A stretch of 64,000 bases of DNA, from NCBI GenBank assembly GCA_002336105.1, contig DDEQ01000039.1, forward strand, positions 108,698 to 172,697, read 5' to 3'. The position numbers and the translations under genes are program-made. Shown here piece after piece: positions 1-9,547 of the stretch (position 1 is its first letter; every line of letters begins with the position of its first letter). This stretch comes from Chthonomonas sp. UBA1950 (lineage in GTDB: Bacteria; Armatimonadota; Fimbriimonadia; Fimbriimonadales; Fimbriimonadaceae). The notes under the pieces were generated by a model. The model was not told the DNA's origin. It saw only the letters and a program-made list of their open reading frames with translations, and made no database searches.

Positions 1-717
1 GTTCTCGATGTGGTTGCCGCATTACATGGTCCAGATATTTCGGCGATGCAGACCATGTTGTTTACGAAAGCGCCTGGTTCAAATGGTCAAGGATTTCACC
101 AAGACAGCTACTATATTCCAACGTTTCCAGATTCGCTCATTGGCGCATGGATCGCGATAGACCGAGCAGACGAGGAAAACGGCTGTCTGTGGATGTCTAC
201 AGGTTCGCAGGCCGAACCGATCTACCCGCCATCGCACGGATATGGATATGGCAATATCTCGTTGAAAGACATCCACCATGTTGAAAATGTAGGTGGTCAT
301 AGTAACTCTGATGAAGATCCTGCGAACACACTGAAACCAATCGCGGAAAACTATGGGCAGGTTGAGATCCCTGCTATTCTAAACCCTGGCGACGTTGTCT
401 TCTTCGGCGGCCGTGTGTTTCATCGTTCGCTTAAGAATCGGTCCGAAGACCGATATCGAAGAAGTTTCGTGAATCACTATTGCAACGCCCGTAGCTTTAC
501 CCCTTGGGGTGGCGGAAATAAGAACCATATTCTCGCTCGAGGCAATACGCACCTAGCTTTCGCCTTGCCTAAGTTCGGAACTCCATGTGCGGCGCTCGAT
601 CCCAGCCGCGCTTCTGTTTCTGACGCCGGTTCAATAAACGTTCCGACGATGATGATGGCCACGATGGACGGGATGATGGGTTCTCAGACGCCGAGCATTG
701 ACCCTCACGACGACTAG
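1..717 (+). CDS. PhyH-like Fe(II)/2-oxoglutarate dioxygenase, 5' partial
   Basis: The open frame runs in from the left edge, so some N-terminal residues are missing; a GTG at 10 is in frame but is probably internal. It matches the phytanoyl-CoA dioxygenase (PhyH)-like family. Counting from the first codon in the window, H33-Q-D35 and H141 (in VFHRSLKNRS) would form the 2-His-1-carboxylate iron site, and GAWIAIDRADEENGCLW is the typical core-strand signature. Such enzymes hydroxylate small molecules using 2-oxoglutarate and O2; the substrate cannot be read here. The gene ends 14 nt before the next plus-strand gene, so the two may share a transcript. Confidence 0.85.
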   Translation, partial: VLDVVAALHGPDISAMQTMLFTKAPGSNGQGFHQDSYYIPTFPDSLIGAWIAIDRADEENGCLWMSTGSQAEPIYPPSHGYGYGNISLKDIHHVENVGGHSNSDEDPANTLKPIAENYGQVEIPAILNPGDVVFFGGRVFHRSLKNRSEDRYRRSFVNHYCNARSFTPWGGGNKNHILARGNTHLAFALPKFGTPCAALDPSRASVSDAGSINVPTMMMATMDGMMGSQTPSIDPHDD

Positions 718-731
718 CAAGATTCATACTA

Positions 732-3700
732 ATGAAAACAGCTATGCGTCTTCATTTGCTTAGATATTGCCTTATATCACTCTTGGCGATTGCTTCATTT
801 GCTTTTGGATCCGAGGGGGTTCCAGAGAAGCCGTTCGTGCCTAAGAATCGATGGGCCTTAGTGGTCGGGGTCTCGCAATATCTTGACGAAATTGGAAAGC
901 TCAAATACACTTCGTCCGAAGCCAAACAGTTTGCAGAGTGCCTAGAGACGAATCTAGGTTTCGAAAAGGAAAACATCAAACTTCTGCGAGATGGTCAGTC
1001 TGAAGACGCCAAGCCGACCTCTGCAAATGTGCTTGCCTCGCTAGATGCCCTACTCAAGGACCAACGACTCGACAAAGCCAATCTCTTTGTTTTCTACTTT
1101 TCCGGTCACGGAGTCGGGACGAAATCCGGCGACTACCTACTTCCCGCAGATACGACCAAAGACCGTATCGAACAGATGGGCATTCCTGTCCGCGAAGTCA
1201 TCACTCGGATTGTTCAAGCTGGTTTGAAGAATGTTCTGTTCATTGCGGACGCCTGTCGCGCCGGCACCGAAAATGGATTTGGACAGGAGCTGACTGCGCT
1301 TTGTCACGATGCGAACATCGCTGTGATTTTGGGGTGTTCTCCCGGAAAACGATCTTATGAATATCGCGAGTTGAAGCAAGGAGCATTCACACACTTCCTC
1401 CTTGAGTCAATCAAAGACTCGAAACTCCGGGACGCGAGTGGTAGCGTGTGGGCATCGAAAATTGGTAGTGCTGTTCAGAAGTCCGTCCATGATTACACGG
1501 AACCGGATTACGGCAAATACGCACAAGTTCCTTCTGTTTGGGCCGAGCAAACCACGCTTGATGTATTGCTGGCAACTTATCCTCAACCACCGGTTTCAGA
1601 CGAAGCAATCAACGTTTTCCAGAAGAAAGCTCAATCACTTAGCAAGCGTGAGTACGCGGTCGCGCTTTCGAACTACGCTGAAGAACTATTCATGGCTGAC
1701 CGGTACGACAAGGCAATTGAATTGCTTACCGTCGCCGATCACCTCGAAGAGTCGACGCCAAAGAACGAATATTTGTTGGCCTCTTCGCTTTTGTTTTCGG
1801 GGCGAGTAGGAGAAGCGGAACGCATCTACAAACGATTCGAGTCGCAACCCCCTTCGTATTATCGAGACCTAGCCGTGTGCGGTAGCTCATCAAAGCAACT
1901 GAAACCAGGAGTTCGTGTCGAAGCTGCGATGAGGATGCTGAAGACTAGCCCGAGTTGGTCTGAGAAAATGTATGGATGGGCGTCTGTTAATACTTGGGGG
2001 AGCTATGAAGAGAAACTAGTCGCTGCTGCACTTCTGGTTTCGAAAGCAGAAGGAGAGCGACAGAAGTATTTTGCGAGCGGGTGCTTAGCCGACCTAGAAG
2101 GTGATTGGGCAAATTCTCTCAGCCTATTTGAGAAGTCGTACAATGCTTCGGGCGAAAGCCCGACGTCGGAGATGGTGTTTTATTCAGCCGTACAGTCGGC
2201 GATTGCATTAGGAACAAACTCGGCTTTTGATCGATTATCAAAGATGAGTTTGGCTTCTCCGGAGACCAGAGGTTTCTTACTCTTACACCGCGCAATGACC
2301 GCTAAAGGGCTTAAGAAGCTTGATCAAAGACTGTCTCTCCTCAAGCAAGCCTTGGGGTCCAACCTCGATCCATCTCAGTTATGGTTAGCCGTAAGAATCG
2401 CTGGACCTTACATTGGGCAACTACAAGACGAGTTCAAAGCTGCCGCCGAGAAGCATCCGTATTCATGGAGAGCTCGAGTGGTGATGTCATTCGTGCGGAA
2501 GATGCAGGGAGACTCGAAAGCCTCTGAACAAGACGCGCTTGCATCAGACAGATATATCGACGACCCTCTGAATTTCGCGTGTAGCTTCTTTGACCTCATG
2601 GACTCGTTCATGAGCGAAGCGGTAGAACTAGGAACCCTCAAACCTGAAACCTATCGTGAGCAACTCGATTTCTACTTTCTATCATTATTGGAATTCGCTC
2701 CGAAGTTTGGTTATGATGCGGACATATGGGGGCAGTTCATTCGTTACGGAATGTTCAACGAACGGACAGCTCAAGTCTCGCAAGTGGTCAAGAAATATCT
2801 GCCGTTCAACAAGACTCAGGTTCCTGCCTCTCTGAGACCATCCCTGATGCTCCTAGCACTGAATGAAGGAGATTTCTCTTCAGCTATTTCCATATTCAGT
2901 AGTCATTTTGAGCCCACCGAGAAGAGTGATCCTGGCTGGTTTCGCTCGATGATGCTTATGGTCTCGGGACAACCAGAGAAAGCGGCAAAGCTTGCCGCCA
3001 CGCTAGGTTCTCCGAGTGCTGACTTTGCGAGTCAAATCGAGTCCTTTAAGACTCTGTTATTGGCTAAAACCGGAAAGGTAGCTCAGGCAAAGAAAAGACT
3101 CGTAAAGGCTCCAACAGACATCGTTTCAAAAGGTTTGACCGGCTTGACCTGGGCGGCATTGGGGAACTGGAAGAAGGCAGAACCGTTGCTTCTTACACAG
3201 GCTAAAGATCGAGTCTGGACATTCCTCTTCGTTCAGGAGTACGCCATGAGGGTCCTTGATGAACATTATCGATCTCAGAAGTTTTATCCTGGCTCACGGA
3301 TTCTTGCTCATTCAGCTCTTATCTCTCAGCCAGGAAATCCGTTGTTCTTTCGGTACAGTTTTACGCCATCGCCCGGAGTGAAACAGTTTGCCGGTTCGAT
3401 CAAGATGAAAGGCTTAGCGATGACCGACCGTCAGCTAGTCAAGATGAATGGTCAACCAGATGGTTCGATTTATTCGCCCGGAGTGCTTAGTTTCACTATA
3501 GCTACCGACGGCAAATTTGCTGGACAATTCCTCGAAGACGGTTCAAACGAGGCGATCAGCTTAAGTGGCAAGATCGATGGGTTCGGTAACTTGACGGGCA
3601 CTGGCACCATCGGAATTCTGCCCCTTAAGTTGAGCGGCAAGATCGCCCCTCCCAATCTATATTCGGTAGATGAAAACCTAAAAAGGGTCGGTCAGGCTTT

Positions 3701-3752
3701 ACAGCTGATCGACCCAGATGGATACAGACTCGTGCTCTTAGCGCGGCCCTAG
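732..3752 (+). CDS. Exported caspase-family (C14) protein with TPR-like repeats
   Basis: This is a 1006-residue protein. Residues 1-27 look like a signal peptide. Residues 40-270 are a caspase/metacaspase-type p20 domain: RWALVVGVSQY opens the fold, H126 lies in YFSGHG and C175 in FIADACRAG, giving an intact His-Cys dyad. From about 290 onward the protein is helical with TPR-like pairs (for example around 305-360), and the last ~130 residues are beta-rich (GSIKMKGLAM..., LSGKIDGFGNLTGTGT). Bacterial proteins of this layout are often protein-interaction or protease modules outside the cytoplasm; the target is unknown. Its stop lies 2 nt from the stop of the convergent M48 gene, with no terminator between them. 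Confidence 0.85.
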   Translation: MKTAMRLHLLRYCLISLLAIASFAFGSEGVPEKPFVPKNRWALVVGVSQYLDEIGKLKYTSSEAKQFAECLETNLGFEKENIKLLRDGQSEDAKPTSANVLASLDALLKDQRLDKANLFVFYFSGHGVGTKSGDYLLPADTTKDRIEQMGIPVREVITRIVQAGLKNVLFIADACRAGTENGFGQELTALCHDANIAVILGCSPGKRSYEYRELKQGAFTHFLLESIKDSKLRDASGSVWASKIGSAVQKSVHDYTEPDYGKYAQVPSVWAEQTTLDVLLATYPQPPVSDEAINVFQKKAQSLSKREYAVALSNYAEELFMADRYDKAIELLTVADHLEESTPKNEYLLASSLLFSGRVGEAERIYKRFESQPPSYYRDLAVCGSSSKQLKPGVRVEAAMRMLKTSPSWSEKMYGWASVNTWGSYEEKLVAAALLVSKAEGERQKYFASGCLADLEGDWANSLSLFEKSYNASGESPTSEMVFYSAVQSAIALGTNSAFDRLSKMSLASPETRGFLLLHRAMTAKGLKKLDQRLSLLKQALGSNLDPSQLWLAVRIAGPYIGQLQDEFKAAAEKHPYSWRARVVMSFVRKMQGDSKASEQDALASDRYIDDPLNFACSFFDLMDSFMSEAVELGTLKPETYREQLDFYFLSLLEFAPKFGYDADIWGQFIRYGMFNERTAQVSQVVKKYLPFNKTQVPASLRPSLMLLALNEGDFSSAISIFSSHFEPTEKSDPGWFRSMMLMVSGQPEKAAKLAATLGSPSADFASQIESFKTLLLAKTGKVAQAKKRLVKAPTDIVSKGLTGLTWAALGNWKKAEPLLLTQAKDRVWTFLFVQEYAMRVLDEHYRSQKFYPGSRILAHSALISQPGNPLFFRYSFTPSPGVKQFAGSIKMKGLAMTDRQLVKMNGQPDGSIYSPGVLSFTIATDGKFAGQFLEDGSNEAISLSGKIDGFGNLTGTGTIGILPLKLSGKIAPPNLYSVDENLKRVGQALQLIDPDGYRLVLLARP

Positions 3753-3754
3753 GC

Positions 3755-5566
3755 TTACTCGTCGGCTTCGTAAACGACCGGGGTGACAGTGATTGCTTTG
3801 ATCTTGTCACCCTCGATCAGAACGCCCATGTTGAGATCTGGGTAATAGTTCCAGGTTTCAACTTTTCCGCCTTTGGCGAGAGGCTTCTGAACCGATGCCT
3901 TCTCATTTAGAACTGCAAAAAGCTCATCCTTCGGCATTCCGACTTTGACCGTCAGGGTGTACTGGCTCGTCGGATCAGTTGGCTTGAGCTGAAGGTAATC
4001 GCCATCTTTGTAGCTAGTGATTCGCATCACTTTGTTTCGCTCGGTCCACATCGAAACTTGTCCGCCTGACCAACTTGCTTCGAGCAGATCCGGCCAATTC
4101 TCGTTGAATGACGTCAGTTTCTCAGGATCGCCCATGAAGTTCTTAATGTTCGACCAGGGTAAGAGAATTCCGACTTCCTTAGAACCGGTCACCATCGTGA
4201 CGACCTGGCAGAGATATGCTGGCTTCTGCTTGATTTCCTTTGCAGTAATGCCTGCTGACTTACAAATCTCTTCGAATGTGTTCTTTACAGTGCCGTACCT
4301 AGGACTCGCTGGAGGCGTGTTACTCAGCCAAGTGAACAACACATTTGCAGCAAGAATATCATCGTCTTTACTTCGGCCGGTAACTTTGACAAGCCCGAGG
4401 TTTTCACCAATCGCTGAGTTGAAAACGTCACTGGTTTTTTGCTCATCCATGATGAAGTGATAGCCACCAGCAAGATCGCCAATACGTTGTAATCCAACAC
4501 CCGCGTTATTAGCGTATCGAAGCTTTGTTGACTGATCAGCCTCTTTGAGCGCATGAGATTTGAACCAGTCGATGCCTTGTTCAACAACTTCCTTCTTCGC
4601 ATCTGGTTCTAGCACCTGGCACAAAGCCATTAGCTCTTCTGCCAGGACGCTTCCCTTGTTCTTCTCTACGGCAACTTGGGCTGCCGAAGATGCTTCTTTC
4701 CACGCTTCTCGATCCTGATCCGTGACTTCGACAGCCTGTGGAGCCGGGGCATGTGGATTTGTGATAAGTGCACCAAAATCTGGCCTCCACCACGATGCTC
4801 TTACAGCTTTCGGAAGGTTATCGTAATAGAACAGCAGAGTGGCTTTGCCTGCGTTAATGTACGCATCGGTCAGTTCCGGCCACTGCCCAACCGAAGCTTC
4901 GAAAAGTCGACGAGCGTAAAGATGACTTCTGGCGTCTTCATAAGCCAAAGCAATATCGAACTGCAGGAGGGCTTTTAGGGCGGCAGGATTCTCAGAGACT
5001 TCTGCGGCACGTGCTTTGGGATCTGCATGATCGGCGGTTAGCTTTTCTAGCCAGTTGCCGCGTCTTCCTTGCTGTTTATCCAAAAATAGAAGCATATTGA
5101 CCATGTCAGCTCGCGGGTACCCGGCCTTAACGAGCGCATTCGCACCCACTTTGTCCGCCTCAAACTCTTGTTGCCTGGTCCAAAGGTTCCTCAGGTCACG
5201 AGCGGCAGGATTCACGTCCAAAGGATGTCCACACGACAAATGTGATAGTTCATGTGCAACGACTGCTCGAATCATGTGGATGTCTCCGCCGGTAGCCTTG
5301 ACGAGCCCAGTGAAAACAACCATAGTTGCGCGCATATCTGAGCCTTCTTTGGTCAGAGTAGCGTAAGCGTTCAGCTCGTCTTTATTCACAATCGAGCACT
5401 TGATTGGATATTTGTAATCTTTATTCTCGGGGATGACCTTGTCCAACTCGTTGACCATTTTGGTCAAATCTTCTTCAGTGAAATCTGCGGCAAATGTCTT
5501 AACCGACAAAGACAAGACAAATAGTGATGCGATCCCTGCGAAGAGACCTCTTGCGTTCAAAAACAT
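3755..5566 (-). CDS. Exported M48-family metallopeptidase
   Basis: I place the start at ATG 5566, preceded by an ACGGAG ribosome site and followed by a signal peptide (MFLNARGLFAGIASLFVLSL). The frame is open up to 5677, but that extension has no ribosome site. The zinc motif HELSH is at residues 105-109 within AVVAHELSHLSCGHP, and the downstream FEADKVGANAL carries the third zinc ligand Glu, both typical of the M48 (HtpX/BepA-like) family. The region after about 220 is helical and TPR-like, and the last ~130 residues form a separate beta-rich domain. It is likely a periplasmic quality-control protease. It converges on the caspase gene. Confidence 0.85.
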   Translation of the reverse strand: MFLNARGLFAGIASLFVLSLSVKTFAADFTEEDLTKMVNELDKVIPENKDYKYPIKCSIVNKDELNAYATLTKEGSDMRATMVVFTGLVKATGGDIHMIRAVVAHELSHLSCGHPLDVNPAARDLRNLWTRQQEFEADKVGANALVKAGYPRADMVNMLLFLDKQQGRRGNWLEKLTADHADPKARAAEVSENPAALKALLQFDIALAYEDARSHLYARRLFEASVGQWPELTDAYINAGKATLLFYYDNLPKAVRASWWRPDFGALITNPHAPAPQAVEVTDQDREAWKEASSAAQVAVEKNKGSVLAEELMALCQVLEPDAKKEVVEQGIDWFKSHALKEADQSTKLRYANNAGVGLQRIGDLAGGYHFIMDEQKTSDVFNSAIGENLGLVKVTGRSKDDDILAANVLFTWLSNTPPASPRYGTVKNTFEEICKSAGITAKEIKQKPAYLCQVVTMVTGSKEVGILLPWSNIKNFMGDPEKLTSFNENWPDLLEASWSGGQVSMWTERNKVMRITSYKDGDYLQLKPTDPTSQYTLTVKVGMPKDELFAVLNEKASVQKPLAKGGKVETWNYYPDLNMGVLIEGDKIKAITVTPVVYEADE

Positions 5567-5733
5567 AAAACTCCGTTGGTTTGTAACCAGACTGGTATCA
5601 AAACGAACGAGTTGATCCCTCGCTTCGTTCATTTTCATTATTATTGGTTTTCTAGTGAAAGTCGAATAGTGTTGCACTAACGAGGAGAAATTGTAAAGCG
5701 AACTTTACCGGTGAACCCTGCTAGACTTCGCAT

Positions 5734-6606
5734 GTGGAACCCACGATTCCTGTATTGTTTGACACCGATATCGGGACGGATATTGATGACGCCGTCGCCT
5801 TGGCGTATCTCCTAAAGCACCCTCGGTGTGAACTCGTAGGTATTACAACGGTCACCGGAGACGTTCAACAAAGAGCAGCTCTCGCCGAGGTTGTTTGTCG
5901 AGCGGCGGGAAGGGAAGATGTCCCTATCCACTGCGGTCGCCGTGACGTACTGCTTCACGGTCCAGGGCAGCCCACAGTCAAGCAATACAACGCAATCCGC
6001 GATTTGCAGCACAGACTAGATCGACCAGAGAATACTGCCGTCGGGTTTATGAGGGATGTGATCAGATCCCGACCAGGCGAAATCACACTTTTGTCAGTCG
6101 GGCCGATGAGCAACTTAGCATTGCTTTTCTCACTCGACCCAGAAATTCCATTCCTTTGTCGTTCGATTGTGAGCATGTTTGGTCGATTCTTTTCGGACCG
6201 AAATTTGGAGTGGAACTCGGAGTGTGATCCAGTTGCTAGCGCCATCACATACGCGCAAATGCGTCCCGATCATGTTTCTGTCGGGCTCGACGTGACCACG
6301 AAGGTGACGATGAACGCGCAGCAGGTCAGCGACAAATTCGTAGGCGAACCTCTTTCGACTGTGAAAAAACTGGCGGCTGAATGGTTTGATCATGTCTCGC
6401 TGATGACTTTTCATGATCCATTGGCAGCCGCCATCGTGTTTGAGCCTGAACTCTGTACCTACAAACGCGGAGAGTTGACTGTAAATCCAAGCGAAGATAG
6501 AAATCTGGGTGGTTGGACCACTTTTATAGAAGGTGCTGGCAGCGATCTGGTTGCGGATACTGTTCAAGTGGACGCCTTCTTTGCAGAGTTTTTTCGGTGG
6601 TTTTAG
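5734..6606 (+). CDS. Nucleoside hydrolase (IunH/URH family)
   Basis: This 290-residue protein begins at GTG 5734 with the calcium-binding signature DTDIGTDIDD at residues 10-19, the hallmark of inosine/uridine-preferring nucleoside hydrolases, which split N-glycosidic bonds of ribonucleosides. Further family blocks are LVGITTVTGD, ITLLSVGPMSNLALL and MTFHDPLAAAI, where the His is the expected catalytic acid. Its length is close to the family norm of about 310. Nucleobase preference cannot be deduced. There is no clear Shine-Dalgarno; a TAGACT box at 5722-5727 lies 6 nt upstream of the start. Confidence 0.88.
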   Translation: MEPTIPVLFDTDIGTDIDDAVALAYLLKHPRCELVGITTVTGDVQQRAALAEVVCRAAGREDVPIHCGRRDVLLHGPGQPTVKQYNAIRDLQHRLDRPENTAVGFMRDVIRSRPGEITLLSVGPMSNLALLFSLDPEIPFLCRSIVSMFGRFFSDRNLEWNSECDPVASAITYAQMRPDHVSVGLDVTTKVTMNAQQVSDKFVGEPLSTVKKLAAEWFDHVSLMTFHDPLAAAIVFEPELCTYKRGELTVNPSEDRNLGGWTTFIEGAGSDLVADTVQVDAFFAEFFRWF

Positions 6607-6612
6607 TCGGCC

Positions 6613-7131
6613 TCACTTTCCTTTGAAAATCAGCGCATCACTGTTGATGCAAAAGCGTTTTCCGCCTTTATTGCTCGGGCCATCGTCGAAGACATGGCCC
6701 AGGTGCCCGTCGCATCTTGCACATAGCACTTCGTCACGAGTCATTCCGTAGCTGTGGTCAACACGAGTCCAGGTGGAGTCCTTCGCAGCGGGTTGAAAGA
6801 AAGAGGGCCAGCCAGTGCCTGAGTCGAATTTGGCTGAAGATTTGAAGAGTGCTAGTCCGCACGCCGCGCAATAGTAGGTTCCTTCCTTGTGATTGTCATA
6901 GAAAACACCACAGAAGGCTGCCTCCGTTCCTTTACCACGCAAGATCGCGTACTGCTTTGCTGTAAGGCGCTTCTTCCATTCTGCATCGGAGAGAAGCATC
7001 TTGTCTTTGCGCTTTGGACTACCTTGCTCGACGACGACCTTATCCGACGGGTTCTGCGAGTAAGAATAGCTCACCATTCCAACGGCGACGAGTGCTACGA
7101 GTGCGAAGAGTCCAATTCTCATGAACTTCAT
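6613..7131 (-). CDS. msrB: Exported peptide-methionine (R)-S-oxide reductase
   Basis: MsrB reduces methionine-R-sulfoxide in proteins. The domain covers residues 46-172: zinc-type CxxC pairs C88/C91 and C137/C140, the signature DSGTGWPSFFQP, a likely resolving cysteine C74 (TEAAFCG) and the catalytic C161 in RFCINSDAL. Residues 5-25 form a hydrophobic leader (GLFALVALVAVGMVSYSYS), so the enzyme is exported or membrane-anchored in the periplasm, where surface proteins are oxidised. It is followed tail-to-tail, after 6 nt, by the nucleoside hydrolase. The terminator at 7168-7200 separates it from the S53 gene upstream. Confidence 0.93.
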   Translation of the reverse strand: MKFMRIGLFALVALVAVGMVSYSYSQNPSDKVVVEQGSPKRKDKMLLSDAEWKKRLTAKQYAILRGKGTEAAFCGVFYDNHKEGTYYCAACGLALFKSSAKFDSGTGWPSFFQPAAKDSTWTRVDHSYGMTRDEVLCARCDGHLGHVFDDGPSNKGGKRFCINSDALIFKGK

Positions 7132-7167
7132 AACGAGATTCAGAGCTGGGAGTTTCCATTAAAAAAG

Positions 7168-7200
7168 AAAAGTGACGGATCGATCTGATCCGTCACTTTT
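7168..7200 (-). terminator. Rho-independent terminator of the S53 peptidase gene
   Basis: A perfect 14-bp stem (7168-7181 with 7187-7200) has a 5-nt loop. On the minus strand it ends in a T-rich run (TTTTC then six T), 18 nt after the S53 stop codon. Confidence 0.9.
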
Positions 7201-7218
7201 AGCCGTCTTTCAGGCAGT

Positions 7219-9363
7219 CTAGTTGATTACGTTCTTAGGCACGTAAGTGGCCGTAGATTGGTCAACGTAGCTGATGTACTGTCCCTTGCTCAATCGTGTT
7301 GGAGCTAGGTGCATCACGAGCAACTTCAAATTGTATGATCCATCGTAGTACTTGGCCGGAGTCTTAGTCGTGAACGTTGATGTCACGGAAGAACCGGTCA
7401 TTTGGATAGATCCTAGCAAGTCATAAGCGTGTGTCAACGTGTTATACGCATAAACGAAACGAGTGGTCGTCTTAGGAGCGTATCCGCTTATGGTGAAGGT
7501 GACCGATTTGGCCGTTGTGATGTTCGGCGCGGCCGTGATGGTGATCACTTCTTGCGTCTTATCACCGACATTCCTGATATTGGCTGATCGAACTGCATAG
7601 TAGGTGCCATCCGTCGCGGACAGATTATCATACGAACCACTGGTATTAGTTCCATACTGATAGACCACAGCATCTGTAGGCCCGAAGGTCACGGGCTTCT
7701 GTGATTTCAGTTTTACGAACTCCGTCATGTCCATAACGCCCCAACCAGTTACGCTATCCCAACCAGTGCCGGCGATGCTCTGATTTCCGTTAGGAAGAGT
7801 TCCATTAGCTCCAGATGTGATGTCGACAAACAGGGGTGCTGAGCCGTTTTGTTCGTAAATCCAGTCTTGGAGGCGACCCATTCGGTAATTACCGTTGGTG
7901 TCCTGAGCCATGCTACCGTCATCGATCAGCTTTTGCTGTGCGATTCCTAGTAGGCCAGCAAACATCGGGCTTGCGAAACTGGTTCCGTTGAAATTGCCAT
8001 TAACCGATCCGTTATAAACGAACTCATAAGCGCCAGTGTTGTTACCCGCAGCGTTATAGCTAATGTCGGGGCACATTCGGTAATTAACCGAAGTCGGAAC
8101 GCCTGTTCCTGTCTGCCATGAAGGGCGCTTGTTGAAGCTTGACGAGTTGGTTGACCAACCACCACCGCTTCCACTCCAACCAACCTCAGATAGACGGTTG
8201 CCAATTGAGTCTACGGTTGCAATGGTGCCGCCAATTTGGAGAACCTCTGGCTCATAGTTTGGATATGAATAAGGTTCAAGGGTGGTGCCATAGTCACCTG
8301 TTGCCGCCATGTAGGTGATACCTTGGGCTGTCATCGCCAAGTGTAACAGATGGGCCGAGTTAGCCTCAGATGACGTTAGATTCCAGCCCCAACTTTCGCT
8401 AATGATATCTGCCTTATTATCGTTTGCTTCAACTGTAAGGACGCTAGTGAGGTCGCCTCCTCCATCGTAAATGATGAAGTTGCACTTTGGAGCCATACCG
8501 AGCACCATCTGGATGTCAAGATCGCCCTCGCCTCCCGCTGTGCCGCTGCCAGAGCCGCCGCTAATGGCTACCACCCTAACGTTCGATCCAACACCACCCG
8601 TGGGAGTTGGGAGGCTGTACTGGGTGTAGAAAAGGGGGAGGTTGGACAATCTAAATCCATCCCAGTTAGAAATGGCGATCGTTCTTCCTTCTCCATGAAA
8701 GCCGTCCGAAAAGAAGCCTGCGGTGCTGTACAGAACTCGGGTTTGGGTGACTGTCAGTGCTCGGGGAATAGCCCTTGAGTAGTTCTGAAGGCCAGAAACT
8801 GTATAAACGGAACTCGAAATATTCGATGGTAGTTTCAGGTCTGATGAGAACGAATAGTAGTCTCGTCGAACTGGCTCGGTAAATTTGAGCGAACGGTAGT
8901 TATTGATCTTGGTGCCGAACGCCGACTCAATCTGTTTGACAGTTCCGGAGGCGAGAACAGTCAGTCGGTTATTGGGAACCAACTCAATCTTGATGCCCTT
9001 GCTTTTTAGATAAGACGTGACCTTATTGATATCAGTCTGTGAGGCGCCAAATTTGTTGCCAACCTGTGCGGGCGTCAGGAAGTTCTGGTAGTTTTCACTC
9101 TTTGGATCGCTGACAGATGTAGCAAATTGCTCAAGTGCAGCGATTGAAGGAGGCGTCATCGAGACACTAAAGCTAATTCTCGAATTGGGATCTTTGTGGT
9201 TAATGATCGCCGAGTTCGACATGACGCTTGGCATCTCGGCACGAAGCGTCGTCATTGTTTGAGCAAATGCCTGGACACCGGACAGTGCAAGGACGCTTAT
9301 CACGAAGCATGCACGTGGGTTCATTCCAGCCTGAATTAGGGCACGAGATGACTTGGTTTTCAT
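7219..9363 (-). CDS. Secreted S53-family (sedolisin/kumamolisin-type) serine-carboxyl peptidase
   Basis: This is a 714-residue preproprotein. A signal peptide ends near 35 (VQAFAQ). An activation pro-domain spans about 45-200 (SISFSVSMTPP-type opening, FLTPAQVGNKFG). The catalytic domain follows: E279 and D283 in GGEGDLDIQM, the oxyanion Asp in AATGDYG, and the nucleophile S462 in GTSFASPMFAG, all as expected for the S53 clan. A C-terminal extension of ~180 residues after about 545 is beta-rich and may bind surfaces. S53 enzymes work at acidic pH on extracellular protein. The gene ends at its own terminator, and a 184-nt spacer upstream separates it from the methyltransferase gene. Confidence 0.93.
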   Translation of the reverse strand: MKTKSSRALIQAGMNPRACFVISVLALSGVQAFAQTMTTLRAEMPSVMSNSAIINHKDPNSRISFSVSMTPPSIAALEQFATSVSDPKSENYQNFLTPAQVGNKFGASQTDINKVTSYLKSKGIKIELVPNNRLTVLASGTVKQIESAFGTKINNYRSLKFTEPVRRDYYSFSSDLKLPSNISSSVYTVSGLQNYSRAIPRALTVTQTRVLYSTAGFFSDGFHGEGRTIAISNWDGFRLSNLPLFYTQYSLPTPTGGVGSNVRVVAISGGSGSGTAGGEGDLDIQMVLGMAPKCNFIIYDGGGDLTSVLTVEANDNKADIISESWGWNLTSSEANSAHLLHLAMTAQGITYMAATGDYGTTLEPYSYPNYEPEVLQIGGTIATVDSIGNRLSEVGWSGSGGGWSTNSSSFNKRPSWQTGTGVPTSVNYRMCPDISYNAAGNNTGAYEFVYNGSVNGNFNGTSFASPMFAGLLGIAQQKLIDDGSMAQDTNGNYRMGRLQDWIYEQNGSAPLFVDITSGANGTLPNGNQSIAGTGWDSVTGWGVMDMTEFVKLKSQKPVTFGPTDAVVYQYGTNTSGSYDNLSATDGTYYAVRSANIRNVGDKTQEVITITAAPNITTAKSVTFTISGYAPKTTTRFVYAYNTLTHAYDLLGSIQMTGSSVTSTFTTKTPAKYYDGSYNLKLLVMHLAPTRLSKGQYISYVDQSTATYVPKNVIN

Positions 9364-9547
9364 GGTGGCTCGATAATTATCTTTTTGTCGCTTCTTCGTT
9401 ACACTCTTAGCTAAGCTAGCAACTTTGATTGAACGCTTGCCTATAGTTTAAATCGTGAGGCGCGTGAAACTCACCTCATAGACGGATTTTGTCTGGCACA
9501 AGTGCGAGTAGGCTTAAAAAAAGTCCAAATTATAGGATAGAAGGCGC

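Noticed and set aside
3755..5677. Longer M48 start at 5677
   Set aside because: The extra 37 residues have no ribosome site and precede a signal peptide; ATG 5566 has an ACGGAG site and a proper leader.
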